The notes: generated by a model not told the origin, from the letters alone. DNA of 64,000 nt from Rahnella sikkimica (GCF_002951615.1 NZ_CP019063.1:248001-312000), one strand, 5' to 3'; numbered from the stretch's first letter, positions 9,678-20,363 are shown. Program-made: numbers and translations.

Positions 9678-10579
9678 GTATCTGAATGATACTAACAGTT
9701 AGTTGTTAATAACTTGATGATTTTTAATAAAATTTAATTACTAACTTTTTTCTGAATTTTTGGCCTTGGTGGTAAAGTCAAGTTAACGGGCTCTATAGGT
9801 AAATACGGTGAGAAGCGACTTCAAACAAGTTAACCTCCTACGATAAATGCTCAGTTTCGGTTGCGGGTTTACATCTGATTTGACTATCCATTTTTATTTT
9901 ACTTGTCTACCATTCTCGGATCACTTGGCCATCTCCGGGACGGGGTTGAAACCGTCCCGATTGCAGGAGAAATTGCCAGCATGATTAGGCAGTGTGACTG
10001 GTTTCTAATATAGGGCAGCTCGAATTCCCACGTCTGACTACTTCGTGCTAAAAGCAGAAGAATATTATTTAATTAAATTTTTATAGTTAATGAGGAATCA
10101 CTTGGTGTTTCCATCAAATCCTTCATCCATCGAAATATATTAATGAGATAATTATTGCATTTCATTATTTATAAATAGTTTTTAGATTTACTACATCCCT
10201 TAGGGAACGATCAGTATTCATTTTTGGCCAAACAATTCGCGTATATGTGAGCAGTACGAAGTTGGAATAAGAAACATAGGAGAAATATTATTGTACACGC
10301 CTAGGGTATCGTTAATCACAAATTTAAACCCCATTAAGAAATCAGGATCAAAAGACTTTCTGACTTCTTGAGAAAAAACATTTAATGCATGGCCCAAATT
10401 GACCTACTCCCCGTTGATTAGTACAGAATACTGTTAGCAATGTCCGCTGTTCGCTCATAGCAGCCCTGCTGTTGACTTGGGCTGCTTCGTGCCAGGAGCG
10501 GAGATTCCTCATATCATGAAGTGTTAATCACTGGGGATCAGGTCGTTTTCTATGAGGCCTATGTTTTTCTGAATGCCAG
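9678..10579. other. AT-rich stretch at the left edge of the inserted region
   Basis: About 900 bp without a convincing gene. It contains a perfect 8-bp inverted repeat (CGGGACGG 9936-9943 and CCGTCCCG 9952-9959) with an 8-nt loop, and a short open frame at 10218-10403 described separately. An imperfect inverted-repeat block near 10440-10510 (TGTCCGCT ... AGCGGAGA) resembles intergenic hairpins. No transposase, tRNA or integrase end was seen. Confidence 0.5.
10218..10403 (-). pseudogene. Unrecognised 61-codon open frame, probable gene fragment
   Basis: The minus strand is open from just after a TAG to a TGA. Its composition looks coding (hydrophobic core with Phe, Gly and Asp, e.g. FDPDFLMGFKFVINDTLGVY). 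There is no ATG with a ribosome-binding site near its 5' end; a TTG at 10397 is possible. Probably the 3' remnant of an accessory gene. Family not recognised. Confidence 0.25.
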
Positions 10580-11317
10580 TTAAACGCAAACGTGATGACT
10601 GGTAAGGGAGTTACTGACGTAGCGGTGAATTATCAACGCTGGTGGGTCATTCGCAGGGGGAGCGTTTACTGTTCCAAACCAGACAGGATTAGCCGGGCAG
10701 ACGGAGCCACAAATGTAGGCAGGTATGCCCGCAAACGTACCCGCTATTGGTCTGTGGACATGGCCTGAAGAAATGGCGAGTAGTCTGGCCGGGGCGCGTC
10801 TAATCAAATCTTCCATCTCAGGCAGACCTCTGCACATCGTTTCGTCTAGCGTTGGTATGCCAGATGCAAATACGTGATGATGCAGAAACAGCAAGGACGG
10901 AGGGCTGTATGCGTCGCTAAGTTGATTATCCAACCATTCCAGATGGTCAGTCACGCTGCCGTAATCCTTATAATCAATCGTCGAATCCAGACCAATCAGG
11001 CGAATGCCATCGGTGTTATGAGTTAAGTGCAGGGATTCTCCTTGGGCATCGTGCGCCCATCTGTTCTCATCCCAAACAGAACGTAACAAACTGCGGTCGT
11101 CTGAGTTACCCGGCAGGATCAACGAAGGGTAATTTTGCTGATTAAGGCGGTTAGCTATCTTTATATAACCTTCCTGCCAATGCCCATCCATTAGATCACC
11201 TGTAACTACCAGTACGTCCGGTTGCAGATGCGTAAGCCAATTTAGTACCTGGTCGAACCGAAACAGATGATCATTTTCGGGTGAGGCGTGAATGTCTGAA
11301 ACCTGCGCTATCAGCAT
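10580..11317 (-). CDS. Calcineurin-like metallophosphoesterase
   Basis: 245 residues with the full metallophosphoesterase signature: D8-x-H10 (SDIH), GDL with D41, GNSDD with N71, a HHH stretch near 147 and GHVH near 190. These bind two metal ions. Closest in layout to the class III cyclic-nucleotide phosphodiesterase group (CpdA-like), so it may hydrolyse cyclic nucleotides or other phosphodiesters; the substrate is not certain. It lies in the foreign AT-rich stretch, 8 bp after a decayed repeat protein, and may have formed an operon with that gene and the membrane protein at 12150. Confidence 0.85.
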   Translation of the reverse strand: MLIAQVSDIHASPENDHLFRFDQVLNWLTHLQPDVLVVTGDLMDGHWQEGYIKIANRLNQQNYPSLILPGNSDDRSLLRSVWDENRWAHDAQGESLHLTHNTDGIRLIGLDSTIDYKDYGSVTDHLEWLDNQLSDAYSPPSLLFLHHHVFASGIPTLDETMCRGLPEMEDLIRRAPARLLAISSGHVHRPIAGTFAGIPAYICGSVCPANPVWFGTVNAPPANDPPALIIHRYVSNSLTSHHVCV

Positions 11318-11324
11318 AAAGACC

Positions 11325-12130
11325 TCATACGATTATTGTGTGCGGAACAAGATCGTGACTCATAGCCATAAATCCGGTTTCAAATTTCATGTTTTTCACC
11401 ACTATGGCAACAATGGACAGATTAAGCACATTGCCAGTGCCCGAAGCTTCAGCAGTATTATTCTTACCGTTCGCCGTCAGAGTATTATTATTGCCAGCAA
11501 GCAATATCTGTTCTGCATCGCCGTTAGTGGTAACGTGAGCATTATTACTTTCGAGCACAACATCATCGCTACCACCATTAGCAATCACGGTTTCATTATT
11601 GCCAAGGATAAGTGAGTTATTACTACCATTTATAGGAAGGTATCCCTAACAAGCTAGTGACAACACCTAAATTGTATGACGCAGCATCCGTAAATGCCTT
11701 TACAAAATGATCTGCTGGAATTCCGTAATCTGTACTCCTCTGGAGATCTTGTGAGCCAGCAGGCCTGAATGCATCAACCATCGAGGATAAAACAGCAGCA
11801 ACGTCGTAAATTCCCGGGCCTTCTGAATCTGCTGGTGGAAGTTGGTTTGACAACGATGACGCGAAAACGAGAGCGCTCGATAAATCATAGGATGCTGGTG
11901 CAATCAACCAATTATTAGGGTTCGCATCTTTGCCACCTAATACGGTTCCATCACTTAAATATATATTATAGGACTGAGCCCCCCGACCACAGGGTCAGTG
12001 ATTGGATTGCCGTTTTGGTCAAGTAAAAAATGGGCCGCAACAAAAGAATCCGGTGCTGCATTTGAGCCGGTAGTTGCACCCACTGAGAACGCATCAGTCG
12101 ATTTTAATTCACTTATATCAACCTCTTTAA
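11325..12130 (-). pseudogene. Decayed repeat protein (frameshifted twice)
   Basis: Three frame segments join into one protein. The first runs from about 12128 to 11980 (...DQNGNPITDPVVGG). It continues in another frame to about 11630 (GAQSYNIYLSDGTVLGGKDA ... SLLGIP), then in a third frame to 11325. The last part is an Asn/Gly/Thr beta-roll-like repeat (SLILGNNETVIANGG, LLAGNNNTLTANGKNNT). The breaks are at a G run near 11980 and around 11635. No start codon is evident at the 5' end. Function unknown; the repeats suggest a secreted or surface protein. Confidence 0.5.
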
Positions 12131-12149
12131 AAAAAATTTATGATTATTT

Positions 12150-12809
12150 TTAATAATAGAGATTATACCAAACCTCGTAATAGCCATTGCCTAGAGGGTA
12201 AGTCATGTATTCCACGTCATGTAAATTCTCAATAAAATTCATTATATTTAAAGCACTACCCTTAGTTTTTTTTGCTAAAAACACAAAGGCTTCCATCCAT
12301 TCATCGGATCTATCGATTTTTTTTCTATTTATTTCCCCAGAAGGATCGTAAATAACATCACTCATATTGTTAGCAACCGAGTCATGAACTCTCATACACC
12401 AGGATATTACCTGAGAACCTGATTCGCCATAGACATACGGAATACAATTATTTTTAAAATCTTGGTGCGATGCAACATACCATTGAAAACCACTTTTAAA
12501 CAAAAACCCACGAACATCATATTTATTCGAAAGCAATATGAAAGCAACGATGAACATAGAGATGACTATAGAATTTTTTGAAAGAGAAAAAATGCCAAAT
12601 AAAATAGAAAAAATAATTAATATGTATGATAAATAATATAAGCCTCCGACATACATTCCAGCGTAGCCATATCGACACAAACCGTAAATCAGCAATGAGA
12701 TAATATACACAAGAAATGAAAAAATAGAAAAACATCCGGAGATTGTTTTTATTTTTTTTACTTTCAACGATTTAATTACCGCATTATCCATCACTGAAAA
12801 ACCCCGCAT
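12150..12809 (-). CDS. Uncharacterised membrane protein
   Basis: 219 residues from the ATG at 12809, chosen because GAGGGTG lies 6 nt upstream; the frame opens 32 codons earlier without a ribosome-binding site. Three hydrophobic segments at about residues 25-47, 50-73 and 80-98 are followed by a soluble C-terminal half of about 115 residues. AT-rich with unusual codon use compared with the flanks, hence probably acquired. It precedes the decayed repeat protein on the same strand. A small membrane protein beside a (former) secreted protein could be an immunity or export partner, but no family is recognised. Confidence 0.6.
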   Translation of the reverse strand: MRGFSVMDNAVIKSLKVKKIKTISGCFSIFSFLVYIISLLIYGLCRYGYAGMYVGGLYYLSYILIIFSILFGIFSLSKNSIVISMFIVAFILLSNKYDVRGFLFKSGFQWYVASHQDFKNNCIPYVYGESGSQVISWCMRVHDSVANNMSDVIYDPSGEINRKKIDRSDEWMEAFVFLAKKTKGSALNIMNFIENLHDVEYMTYPLGNGYYEVWYNLYY

Positions 12810-13374
12810 TGCAAACACCCTCAGAGTCAGAGGGAATAAAAAACAATCAGAATACCCACCAAGATCATGAGTGATGTTTTTCAAAACCAAATATAAATTA
12901 AGCACTCAGTAATATGAACTATTCCTTATCGGATGGGCAGCAATGAAAACCAACTCAGCACTTTGTCAGTGTAAGGAATAAAATTAACGAAAACAATATG
13001 AAAACCAACAGTTAAATATACCAGAGAGATATTTATCTAATTCGTTGCATGTCCGTTTACTAATGAAGACCAGCGATTGAATCACTGATAATGAAAGGCA
13101 GTGCCATCATTGAAATTAAAAGATACAGCAATCATCAGTTTTGATATTTTCTTTCAGAAAGCGCATGCATTTTCGAGATAAAAAACCAAATGTTAAAGTA
13201 TTAGTGTTTTAAAGATATCGGTAATATCTCAGCGCATTAGCAACATAAGACGACAAACAGCCTTAACATGCCTGCGCTAACAGTTGCCTTCAGGGCGGGG
13301 AACACCAAACCTGCCATTGCTATTACCTCGGGAACTGACCGAAATGTGATTCTTGACCACTTCAGGCATTGAAA
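12810..13374. other. Gene-poor AT-rich stretch
   Basis: About 560 bp upstream of the membrane-protein gene. No RNA gene, repeat or convincing open frame was seen. It must hold the promoter of that gene. Confidence 0.4.
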
Positions 13375-13608
13375 ATGCTGGCTGCTGCGATGCAGGAGCA
13401 GGAGCAGGGCGTAAACCCGGCCAGCCTACTGCAAATGAAGAGCGACTCCCTCAGCAGCGAGTTGGTAGCTGAGTTGCGTCGTGAGCTTTCCATTCTCAGA
13501 ACAGATTACAACGGCATGGTAGACCATTATAGTGAGAGCTGGTTCTTCATCGAAGAGCAAGGAGTAGGCGTGAATTACTGTCAGAGTGCTACGGTTTCGC
13601 TGAACTGA
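13375..13608 (+). CDS. Possible small protein or gene fragment, unrecognised
   Basis: 77 codons from an ATG with no clear ribosome-binding site. The translation starts MLAAAMQEQEQGVNPASLLQ and continues with an amphipathic Glu/Leu-rich helix. It looks coding rather than random but matches no family known to me and has no partner. It may be the 3' end of a lost phage or island gene. Confidence 0.25.
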   Translation: MLAAAMQEQEQGVNPASLLQMKSDSLSSELVAELRRELSILRTDYNGMVDHYSESWFFIEEQGVGVNYCQSATVSLN

Positions 13609-13722
13609 GTTTAAGTCAAGCAACAAAACTATATTGGATACCACACAACTAAATTAACAGACACTTCAAGCACTTTCAGGAATCGCTTCACAAGTTTCTT
13701 GATCCTTAGCTGCATTCAGTAA

Positions 13723-13742
13723 TACTGTATATAAACACAGTA
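13723..13742 (+). promoter_or_regulatory. LexA operator (SOS box) of the acquired umuDC
   Basis: CTGT-N8-ACAG at 13725-13740 within TACTGTATATAAACACAGTA, a near-consensus enteric SOS box 17 bp before the umuD ATG. LexA repression and DNA-damage induction of umuDC is expected. Confidence 0.9.
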
Positions 13743-13758
13743 AATCAGGATCAACATC

Positions 13759-14178
13759 ATGCTTTTCACCCGACCAACTGAGATTTCTCCCCCGCTCATA
13801 CTTCCCCTCTTCTCTGAGAAAGTGCCCTGTGGCTTTCCGAGCCCAGCGCAGGACTATGTTGAGGACAGACTGGATCTCAATAAATTGCTGATAAGACATC
13901 CGAGTGCCACTTACTTCATAAAAGTTAGCGGGGAGTCTATGCATGGTGCTGGTATCAGTGATGGTGATCTTTTAGTGGTCGATCGCTCGCTTTCGGCCGT
14001 ACATGGCGATATTGTTATTGCTGCTGTTTCAGGTGAATTCACCGTGAAAGAACTTCGTACTCACCCTTATCTACAGTTAGTACCCCACAACCATGCTTAT
14101 TCTTCAATTTCATTTCAAAATGCAGATGAATTAGAAATATTTGGGGTGGTGATTTTCAGTATTAAGGCTCATAAATAA
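13759..14178 (+). CDS. umuD: UmuD, autocleaving subunit of DNA polymerase V
   Basis: 139 residues, the standard length. The Cys24-Gly25 cleavage site and the Ser60/Lys97 catalytic dyad (SGESMHG and FTVKELR) are at the same numbers as in E. coli UmuD. After RecA-stimulated self-cleavage, UmuD' dimers join UmuC to form the error-prone Pol V. It starts 17 bp after the LexA box and ends 2 bp before umuC. It lies in inserted DNA, opposite in orientation to the native umu operon. Confidence 0.95.
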   Translation: MLFTRPTEISPPLILPLFSEKVPCGFPSPAQDYVEDRLDLNKLLIRHPSATYFIKVSGESMHGAGISDGDLLVVDRSLSAVHGDIVIAAVSGEFTVKELRTHPYLQLVPHNHAYSSISFQNADELEIFGVVIFSIKAHK

Positions 14179-14180
14179 AT

Positions 14181-15443
14181 ATGTTTGCTCTCGTAGATGT
14201 AAATAGTTTTTATACTTCTTGCGAAACTCTTTTTCGGCCAGACTTGCAGGGAAAGCCTGTTGTCGTGGTTTCCAATAACGATGGCTGCATTATTTCTCGT
14301 TCAGCTGAAGCGAAATCCCTCGGTATAAAAATGGGTGAGCCTTTTTTTAAAATAAAAAACAATACATATAGTTCCAGGGTTCATATATTTAGTTCTAATT
14401 ATGCACTTTATGCCGATCTAAGTGAGCGAGTTATGCAGACGCTAACTGCAATATCTCCTTCGATCGAAGTTTATTCAATAGACGAAGCCTTCGTTAATTT
14501 ATCTGGGGTGATAAACTGCATGCCATTAAGTGATTTCGGTCATGAAATGAAAAACAAAGTATTTAAAAATACAGGTTTAACTGTGGGAGTTGGTATTGCG
14601 CAAACAAAAACATTAGCAAAGCTAGCTAACCATGCAGCCAAGAAATGGCGTGGCACTGGTGGCGTTGTCGACTTATCGAATATTGAACGTCAGCACAGGT
14701 TGCTGGCACTTACCTCTGTTGAGGATGTGTGGGGTGTTGGTCGGAGAATTAGTAAGAAACTTAATTCAATGGGTATTAATACAGCACTTGACCTGGTTGA
14801 AAGCTCATTATGGGTAATAAGAAAACACTTCAACGTTGTTCTCGAAAGGACTGTTCGTGAACTTCGAGGTGAACAATGTCTTGAATTAGAAGAATTTGCA
14901 CCAGCAAAACAACAGATCATCTGCAGTAGATCTTTTGGTAACCGAATAACTCAGTACTCAGATATGCACCAAGCAATTTGTGCTTATGCAGAGAGAGCAT
15001 CAGAAAAACTGCGTAGTGAGCGCCAGTTCTGTCGTTTCGTCAGTGTTTTCCTTCGTACCAGCCCACATGCAGATAATGAAGTATACTATGCAAATCAAGC
15101 TTCCATGAAGCTACTGACCCCTTCCAATGATACTCGTGACATTATAAATTCGGCTACAAACTCTCTGAAGAGGATATGGGTTGATGGCCATCGATATATG
15201 AAAGCTGGTGTCATGCTTGCTGATTTTTTTAGTAATGGCGTGGCGCAACTAAACTTATTTGACGATAGTTCACCACGAAAAAATAGTGCAGCTTTAATGG
15301 AGGCTATCGATCAATTAAATAACTCTGGAAAAGGAAAGGTCTGGTTTGCAGGGCAGGGAATCGAAAAAACCTGGGCTATGAAACGGGAGATGCTTTCTCC
15401 CGCTTACACAACTCGATATGCAGACTTACCAGTGGCGAGGTGA
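14181..15443 (+). CDS. umuC: UmuC, catalytic subunit of DNA polymerase V
   Basis: A full-length Y-family polymerase of 420 residues. It has the first metal Asp in MFALVDVNSFY, the SIDEAF motif near residue 101, GVGIAQTKTLAKLANHAAK, and the helix-hairpin-helix VEDVWGVGRRISKKL. With UmuD' it carries out translesion synthesis after SOS induction. It is AT-richer than the truncated native umuC at 8508 and only moderately similar to it, so it came from another source and probably restores Pol V function lost by the native operon. Confidence 0.95.
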   Translation: MFALVDVNSFYTSCETLFRPDLQGKPVVVVSNNDGCIISRSAEAKSLGIKMGEPFFKIKNNTYSSRVHIFSSNYALYADLSERVMQTLTAISPSIEVYSIDEAFVNLSGVINCMPLSDFGHEMKNKVFKNTGLTVGVGIAQTKTLAKLANHAAKKWRGTGGVVDLSNIERQHRLLALTSVEDVWGVGRRISKKLNSMGINTALDLVESSLWVIRKHFNVVLERTVRELRGEQCLELEEFAPAKQQIICSRSFGNRITQYSDMHQAICAYAERASEKLRSERQFCRFVSVFLRTSPHADNEVYYANQASMKLLTPSNDTRDIINSATNSLKRIWVDGHRYMKAGVMLADFFSNGVAQLNLFDDSSPRKNSAALMEAIDQLNNSGKGKVWFAGQGIEKTWAMKREMLSPAYTTRYADLPVAR

Positions 15444-15535
15444 AATTATTTAGGAGCGTTATGAGGGAAGTAAACAGCCTTTGGTGAGTCCCACTCACAT
15501 TCACCACGGTCACGAAAATCAGCGATATGTAGTGG

Positions 15536-16710
<1,175 letters not shown>

Positions 16711-16796
16711 AATGTCACCTGTTTTGACTATGAGGCGATGATATCACCTCTATTCAGGTGGCCAAATTAACTATGCCACTGCAGTTCCTGCAACTA

Positions 16797-16816
16797 TACT
16801 GTGTTTATATACAGTG
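16797..16816 (-). promoter_or_regulatory. Orphan LexA operator of the lost native umuDC
   Basis: CTGT-N8-ACAG at 16799-16814. Read on the minus strand, ACTGTATATAAACACAGTA is identical over 19 bp to the operator of the acquired umuDC. It points at the IS element and the umuC remnant beyond. No gene follows it directly on either strand. It is best explained as the original umuD operator, left when umuD and the 5' end of umuC were replaced. Confidence 0.75.
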
Positions 16817-16965
16817 TAGTTGATCAGGTATTCAGATCAATGCCTGCCCGCGCCGATAAGCAGGCCTGCCGCCTCCCGCACGACTATCGTGTTGATCTCG
16901 CTGAGAAGAATTTTTTGGCGCTTTCTCCTGACGGGGCGTGTCTTTTTAGGGGGGAAAAGACAGGG

Positions 16966-17517
16966 CTAGCCGCGTATAAAAATCCCGTCCGCAATAATCC
17001 CGAAAACATTGTCGGCGTGCGGAACCAGCGGCGGTTGTTCGGCGAGCCACGCCAGCGCGCTGATCAACGCAAACAGATCGTTGCCGTCCATGCCTTTACG
17101 CGCCAGACCTTCTGCCTGTGCGCGGCTCAGCAGGCGGGTACCGGCGGTTCGTAAGCCAACGCAGGAGTCGTGAAGCGCAGAATGTTCATCGGCAATGGCG
17201 GCCACCATCGGCGAAATCACGCCTCTGTACGCGCAGGTCACGGAAGCGGCTTCACGCAGCCATATCACCAGCGCACCTTTCGCGTCGTCCGTGACCAACA
17301 GTTCTGCCGCTCTCAGACTCAGGGCATCAAAACCCTTGCGCAGTAACGCTTCAAACAGCGCTTCCCGCGTCGGGAAGTGCCGGTGAAGCGTCGCATTTCC
17401 CACCCCGGCTTTGCGGGCAATATCGCGCAGGGAAACATCAGCCACCCCGCCCGTGAGGAATTCCTCTGCGACCGAAAGAATGTGTTCATAGTTTTGTTTT
17501 GCGTCAGCTCTCATCAT
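16966..17517 (-). CDS. TetR-family transcriptional regulator
   Basis: 183 residues. The N-terminal TetR helix-turn-helix is visible in VSLRDIARKAGVGNATLHRHF (about residues 28-49), with a helical ligand-binding domain behind it. It is divergent from the MDR reductase gene across an 84-bp spacer that holds a promoter and a direct repeat, so it probably represses that gene and itself. AAGGTG precedes the start. Ligand unknown. Confidence 0.92.
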   Translation of the reverse strand: MMRADAKQNYEHILSVAEEFLTGGVADVSLRDIARKAGVGNATLHRHFPTREALFEALLRKGFDALSLRAAELLVTDDAKGALVIWLREAASVTCAYRGVISPMVAAIADEHSALHDSCVGLRTAGTRLLSRAQAEGLARKGMDGNDLFALISALAWLAEQPPLVPHADNVFGIIADGIFIRG

Positions 17518-17522
17518 TCACC

Positions 17523-17566
17523 TTGACAAGTGGATCAGTGAACCGTTTATATGGACCAGTGTTCCG
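17523..17566 (+). promoter_or_regulatory. Promoter with candidate TetR operator
   Basis: TTGACA (17523-17528) and TTATAT (17547-17552) spaced 18 bp form a sigma-70-like promoter for the reductase gene. Two direct repeats, TGGATCAGTGAACC (17531-17544) and TGGACCAGTGTTCC (17552-17565), overlap it and are a good candidate binding site for the divergent TetR regulator. Confidence 0.5.
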
Positions 17567-17601
17567 GATAATTTAACACCCCCCTCACTCAGGATAAAGC
17601 G

Positions 17602-18615
17602 ATGTCACAAAATATGATGAAAGCCGTTCGGATCCACGCTTACGGCGGCCCGGACGTATTGCACTATGAAGATGCCCCTGTGCCGGCGATCGGGCCGGGC
17701 GAAGTGCTGGTTCGCGTTCACGCTGTCGGCGTGAATCCCCCCGACTGGTATCTGCGCGATGGATACAGCGCCCTTCCGCCTGAATGGCGGCCACAGCTGT
17801 CATTCCCGATCATTTTGGGAACGGATATCTCGGGCGTCGTGGAAGCGGTCGCCAGTGACGTCACAGCATTTTCCGTGGGGGATGCCGTGTATTCGATGGT
17901 GCGGTTTTTCAGCACGGGTGAAAGTCAGGCTTATGCGCAGTACGTGAGCGTGCCGGTGCAGGAACTCGCTTTGAAACCTGCTGGCGTCGATCACATTCAC
18001 GCGGCGGGCGCGCCGATGTCATTGCTGACGGCCTGGCAATTTATGGTGGAAGTGGGTCATGAAGAACCCAATCCTCTCCAGCCCGAACCGCACGTTCCGG
18101 TCGCTCTCGCCGGGAAAAAAGTGCTGATCAACGGCGCAGCAGGCGGCGTCGGGCATTTCGCCGTTCAGGTCGCGAAACTGAAAGGCGCACACGTTACTGC
18201 GGTGGCATCGGGCGAACATGAAGCGCGGCTCCGTGAACTGGGCGCGGATGCGTTTATCGACTACACCCAAACCCCGCCTGAAGACGTTGCACGGGATTTG
18301 GATCTGGTGATTGATGCCGTCGGCGGCGCAAACAGCCACCGTTTTCTGAAAGCGATAAAGCGCGGGGGTGCCCTGTTCCCGGTCTTCCCGCTGGGTTTTG
18401 CCGGTGCGGAAGACGCGGAAAAACGCGGTATTACCGTATCCGCGACGCAGGTGCGTTCAAGCGGACGTCAGCTTGCCGAACTGGCCAGCCTGCTTAACGA
18501 CGGCAGTATCCGGGTGGTTCTGGACAGCACCTGGCCGCTTGCTGACGCCCGCAAAGCCCATGAGCGCGCAGCCAAAGGACATATTCAGGGCAAAATTGTG
18601 CTGATTAACTTTTAG
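17602..18615 (+). CDS. NADP-dependent medium-chain (quinone-oxidoreductase-like) reductase
   Basis: 337 residues of the zinc-free MDR superfamily. A GroES-like N-terminal half (VRVHAVGVNPPDWYLRDG) is followed by a Rossmann half with GAAGGVGHFAVQVAK near residue 175. The catalytic and structural zinc-ligand Cys sets of alcohol dehydrogenases are absent, as in quinone oxidoreductases and enone reductases. Controlled, by position, by the divergent TetR gene. Such pairs commonly answer electrophiles; substrate unknown. Confidence 0.9.
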   Translation: MSQNMMKAVRIHAYGGPDVLHYEDAPVPAIGPGEVLVRVHAVGVNPPDWYLRDGYSALPPEWRPQLSFPIILGTDISGVVEAVASDVTAFSVGDAVYSMVRFFSTGESQAYAQYVSVPVQELALKPAGVDHIHAAGAPMSLLTAWQFMVEVGHEEPNPLQPEPHVPVALAGKKVLINGAAGGVGHFAVQVAKLKGAHVTAVASGEHEARLRELGADAFIDYTQTPPEDVARDLDLVIDAVGGANSHRFLKAIKRGGALFPVFPLGFAGAEDAEKRGITVSATQVRSSGRQLAELASLLNDGSIRVVLDSTWPLADARKAHERAAKGHIQGKIVLINF

Positions 18616-18700
18616 CAACGCAACATTGCTTTCTTATGCATGGCCGAACGTTTATATACATGAAACACCAACGCACACTCTCCCTTAACGTGAGGCCATA

Positions 18701-19186
18701 ATGACTGACAGCAGCAGCGTAATTGTGAAAAAACCCCTTCCGCCGTTTACGCGTGAAAGCGCCATCGAAAAAGTCCGGCTCGCCGAGGATGCGTGGAACA
18801 GCCGCGATCCGCAGCGCGTCAGCCAGGTGTATTCCGCCGACACGCGCTGGCGCAACCGCAGCGAATTCGTCACAGGTCAGGCCGGTGTGGTGGAATTCCT
18901 GCAACGTAAATGGGCAAAAGAGTTGGATTACCGGCTGATTAAAGAGCTTTGGGCGTTTGACGGCGAGCGGATTGCCGTGCGCTTTGCTTATGAATGGCAC
19001 GACGATTCCGGAAACTGGTTCCGCAGTTTTGGCAACGAAAACTGGGCGTTTAACGCGCAGGGACTGATGTTCGAACGTCACGCCTGCATCAACGATTTAC
19101 CTATCCGTGAAGCGGATCGCAAATTCCACTGGCCGCTGGGCCGCAGACCTGACGATCATCCCGGCCTGAGCGAATTCGGGTTCTAA
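18701..19186 (+). CDS. DUF1348 / SnoaL-like (NTF2-fold) protein
   Basis: 161 residues of the DUF1348 family, recognised by [20 protein letters not shown], the WRNR...F..G pattern, [20 protein letters not shown] and the closing [14 protein letters not shown]. It has an NTF2-like alpha/beta cone fold; no reaction is established for the family. It lies 85 bp after the MDR reductase on the same strand and may share its transcript. Confidence 0.88.
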   Translation: MTDSSSVIVKKPLPPFTRESAIEKVRLAEDAWNSRDPQRVSQVYSADTRWRNRSEFVTGQAGVVEFLQRKWAKELDYRLIKELWAFDGERIAVRFAYEWHDDSGNWFRSFGNENWAFNAQGLMFERHACINDLPIREADRKFHWPLGRRPDDHPGLSEFGF

Positions 19187-19275
19187 TCCGCCGCCGCCCG
19201 GTTCAGATTATCTTCGCGGACGAAATCGATAAACGCCTGCAAAGGTGCAACCTCAACAGCCGGATTAATCACGCG
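19183..19275 (-). pseudogene. 3' remnant of a LysR-type regulator
   Basis: On the minus strand VINPAVEVAPLQAFIDFVRE, followed by a few polar residues and a stop, has the look of the last residues of a LysR effector domain (L-x-x-F-I-D-F-V-R). A TAG closes the frame 30 codons upstream. The rest of the gene is gone. It overlaps the last codon of the DUF1348 gene. Confidence 0.45.
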
Positions 19276-19309
19276 CTACACTCAATGCATACTCACAGAG
19301 GAGAATTCC

Positions 19310-20164
19310 ATGTCACAGCCTTCAATGACTTATCGCCTTGGCGATCGCGAAGTGGGACGCTTAGGTTACGGCGCTATGCAACTGGCGGGGCCGGGCGTTT
19401 TTGGTCCGGTGAAAGATGAAGCGCGGGGTATTCAGGTATTGCAGGACGCCATCGCCAGCGGTGTGAACCATATCGATACCAGCGATTTTTACGGCCCGCA
19501 TGAAACCAACCGGCTGATCAAAAAAGCGCTGAATCCCTACCCTGAAAATCTGTGCATCGTGACCAAAGTCGGCGCGCGCCGTGATGCAAAAGGCGGCTGG
19601 TTACCGGCTTTCAGCCCGCAGGAGCTGACGCAGGCGGTGGAAGATAATCTGCGCAATCTGGGGCTGGATGCGATGGATGTGGTGAATCTGCGCAGTATGC
19701 TCGACGTCCACAAGCCGAAAGAAGGATCGCTGGAACCGCAACTGGAAGCGTTGATCAAACTGAAAGAACGCGGTTTGATCCGCCATATCGGCCTGAGTAA
19801 CGTCACGGCAAAACAGGTCGCCGATGCGCAGAAACTGACGACAATAGCCTGCGTGCAAAACATGTATAACCTGGCGAACCGGCACGACGATGCGCTGGTT
19901 GATAGCCTTGCAGAACAGGGCATCGCGTATGTGCCGTTCTTCCCGCTGGGCGGTTTTTCGCGTTTGCAGTCCACGTCGCTCGATGACGTGGCCGCGACAT
20001 TGCAGGCCACACCGATGCAGGTCGCGCTGGCGTGGCTGCTCAAGCGCTCGCCGAATATTTTGCTGATCCCCGGCACGTCGTCGCCGCAGCATTTACAGGA
20101 AAATCTGGCGAGTGCGAAGCTGCAATTGTCTGAAGAAGTCATGGCGAAACTGAACGGAATATAA
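19310..20164 (+). CDS. pdxI: Aldo/keto reductase, PdxI (YdbC)-like pyridoxal reductase
   Basis: 284 residues, very close to E. coli YdbC/PdxI along the whole length (RLGYGAMQLAGPGVFGP, NHIDTSDFYGPH, TKVGAR, AYVPFFPLGGF, ILLIPGTSS). Of the AKR tetrad, Asp and Tyr (HIDTSDFYG) and Lys (TKVG) are present; the usual His position reads VVNLR, as in YdbC. The E. coli enzyme reduces pyridoxal to pyridoxine with NADPH and so takes part in vitamin B6 salvage. AGGAGAA precedes the ATG. Monocistronic. Confidence 0.85.
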   Translation: MSQPSMTYRLGDREVGRLGYGAMQLAGPGVFGPVKDEARGIQVLQDAIASGVNHIDTSDFYGPHETNRLIKKALNPYPENLCIVTKVGARRDAKGGWLPAFSPQELTQAVEDNLRNLGLDAMDVVNLRSMLDVHKPKEGSLEPQLEALIKLKERGLIRHIGLSNVTAKQVADAQKLTTIACVQNMYNLANRHDDALVDSLAEQGIAYVPFFPLGGFSRLQSTSLDDVAATLQATPMQVALAWLLKRSPNILLIPGTSSPQHLQENLASAKLQLSEEVMAKLNGI

Positions 20165-20363
20165 GGCCAGCCTTTCATCAGTGGCTGATGGTGAAGGAAC
20201 GACAGAACCGGAAAACGCGCTGAACGCGGGGGTGGCCTGAAAAAGAAGAAGCATGACCACGGCAGCGTGATCTATCATCAATAGGTAAGCTGCGATTTGC
20301 CCGGTTTACTCTGCGTCCAGTCGTGAGTCCGATGTTCTGAAAAACGTTCAACTGAGGTGCTTA

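Noticed and set aside
9678..10579. Retron, integrase site or tRNA end at the left edge of the island
   Set aside because: No reverse transcriptase, integrase, tRNA fragment or matching attachment repeat could be found.
16834..17154. Plus-strand frame after the orphan LexA box (ATG at 16832) as an SOS gene
   Set aside because: The frame runs into the antisense of the TetR gene and resembles no SOS protein; the operator fits the opposite strand better.
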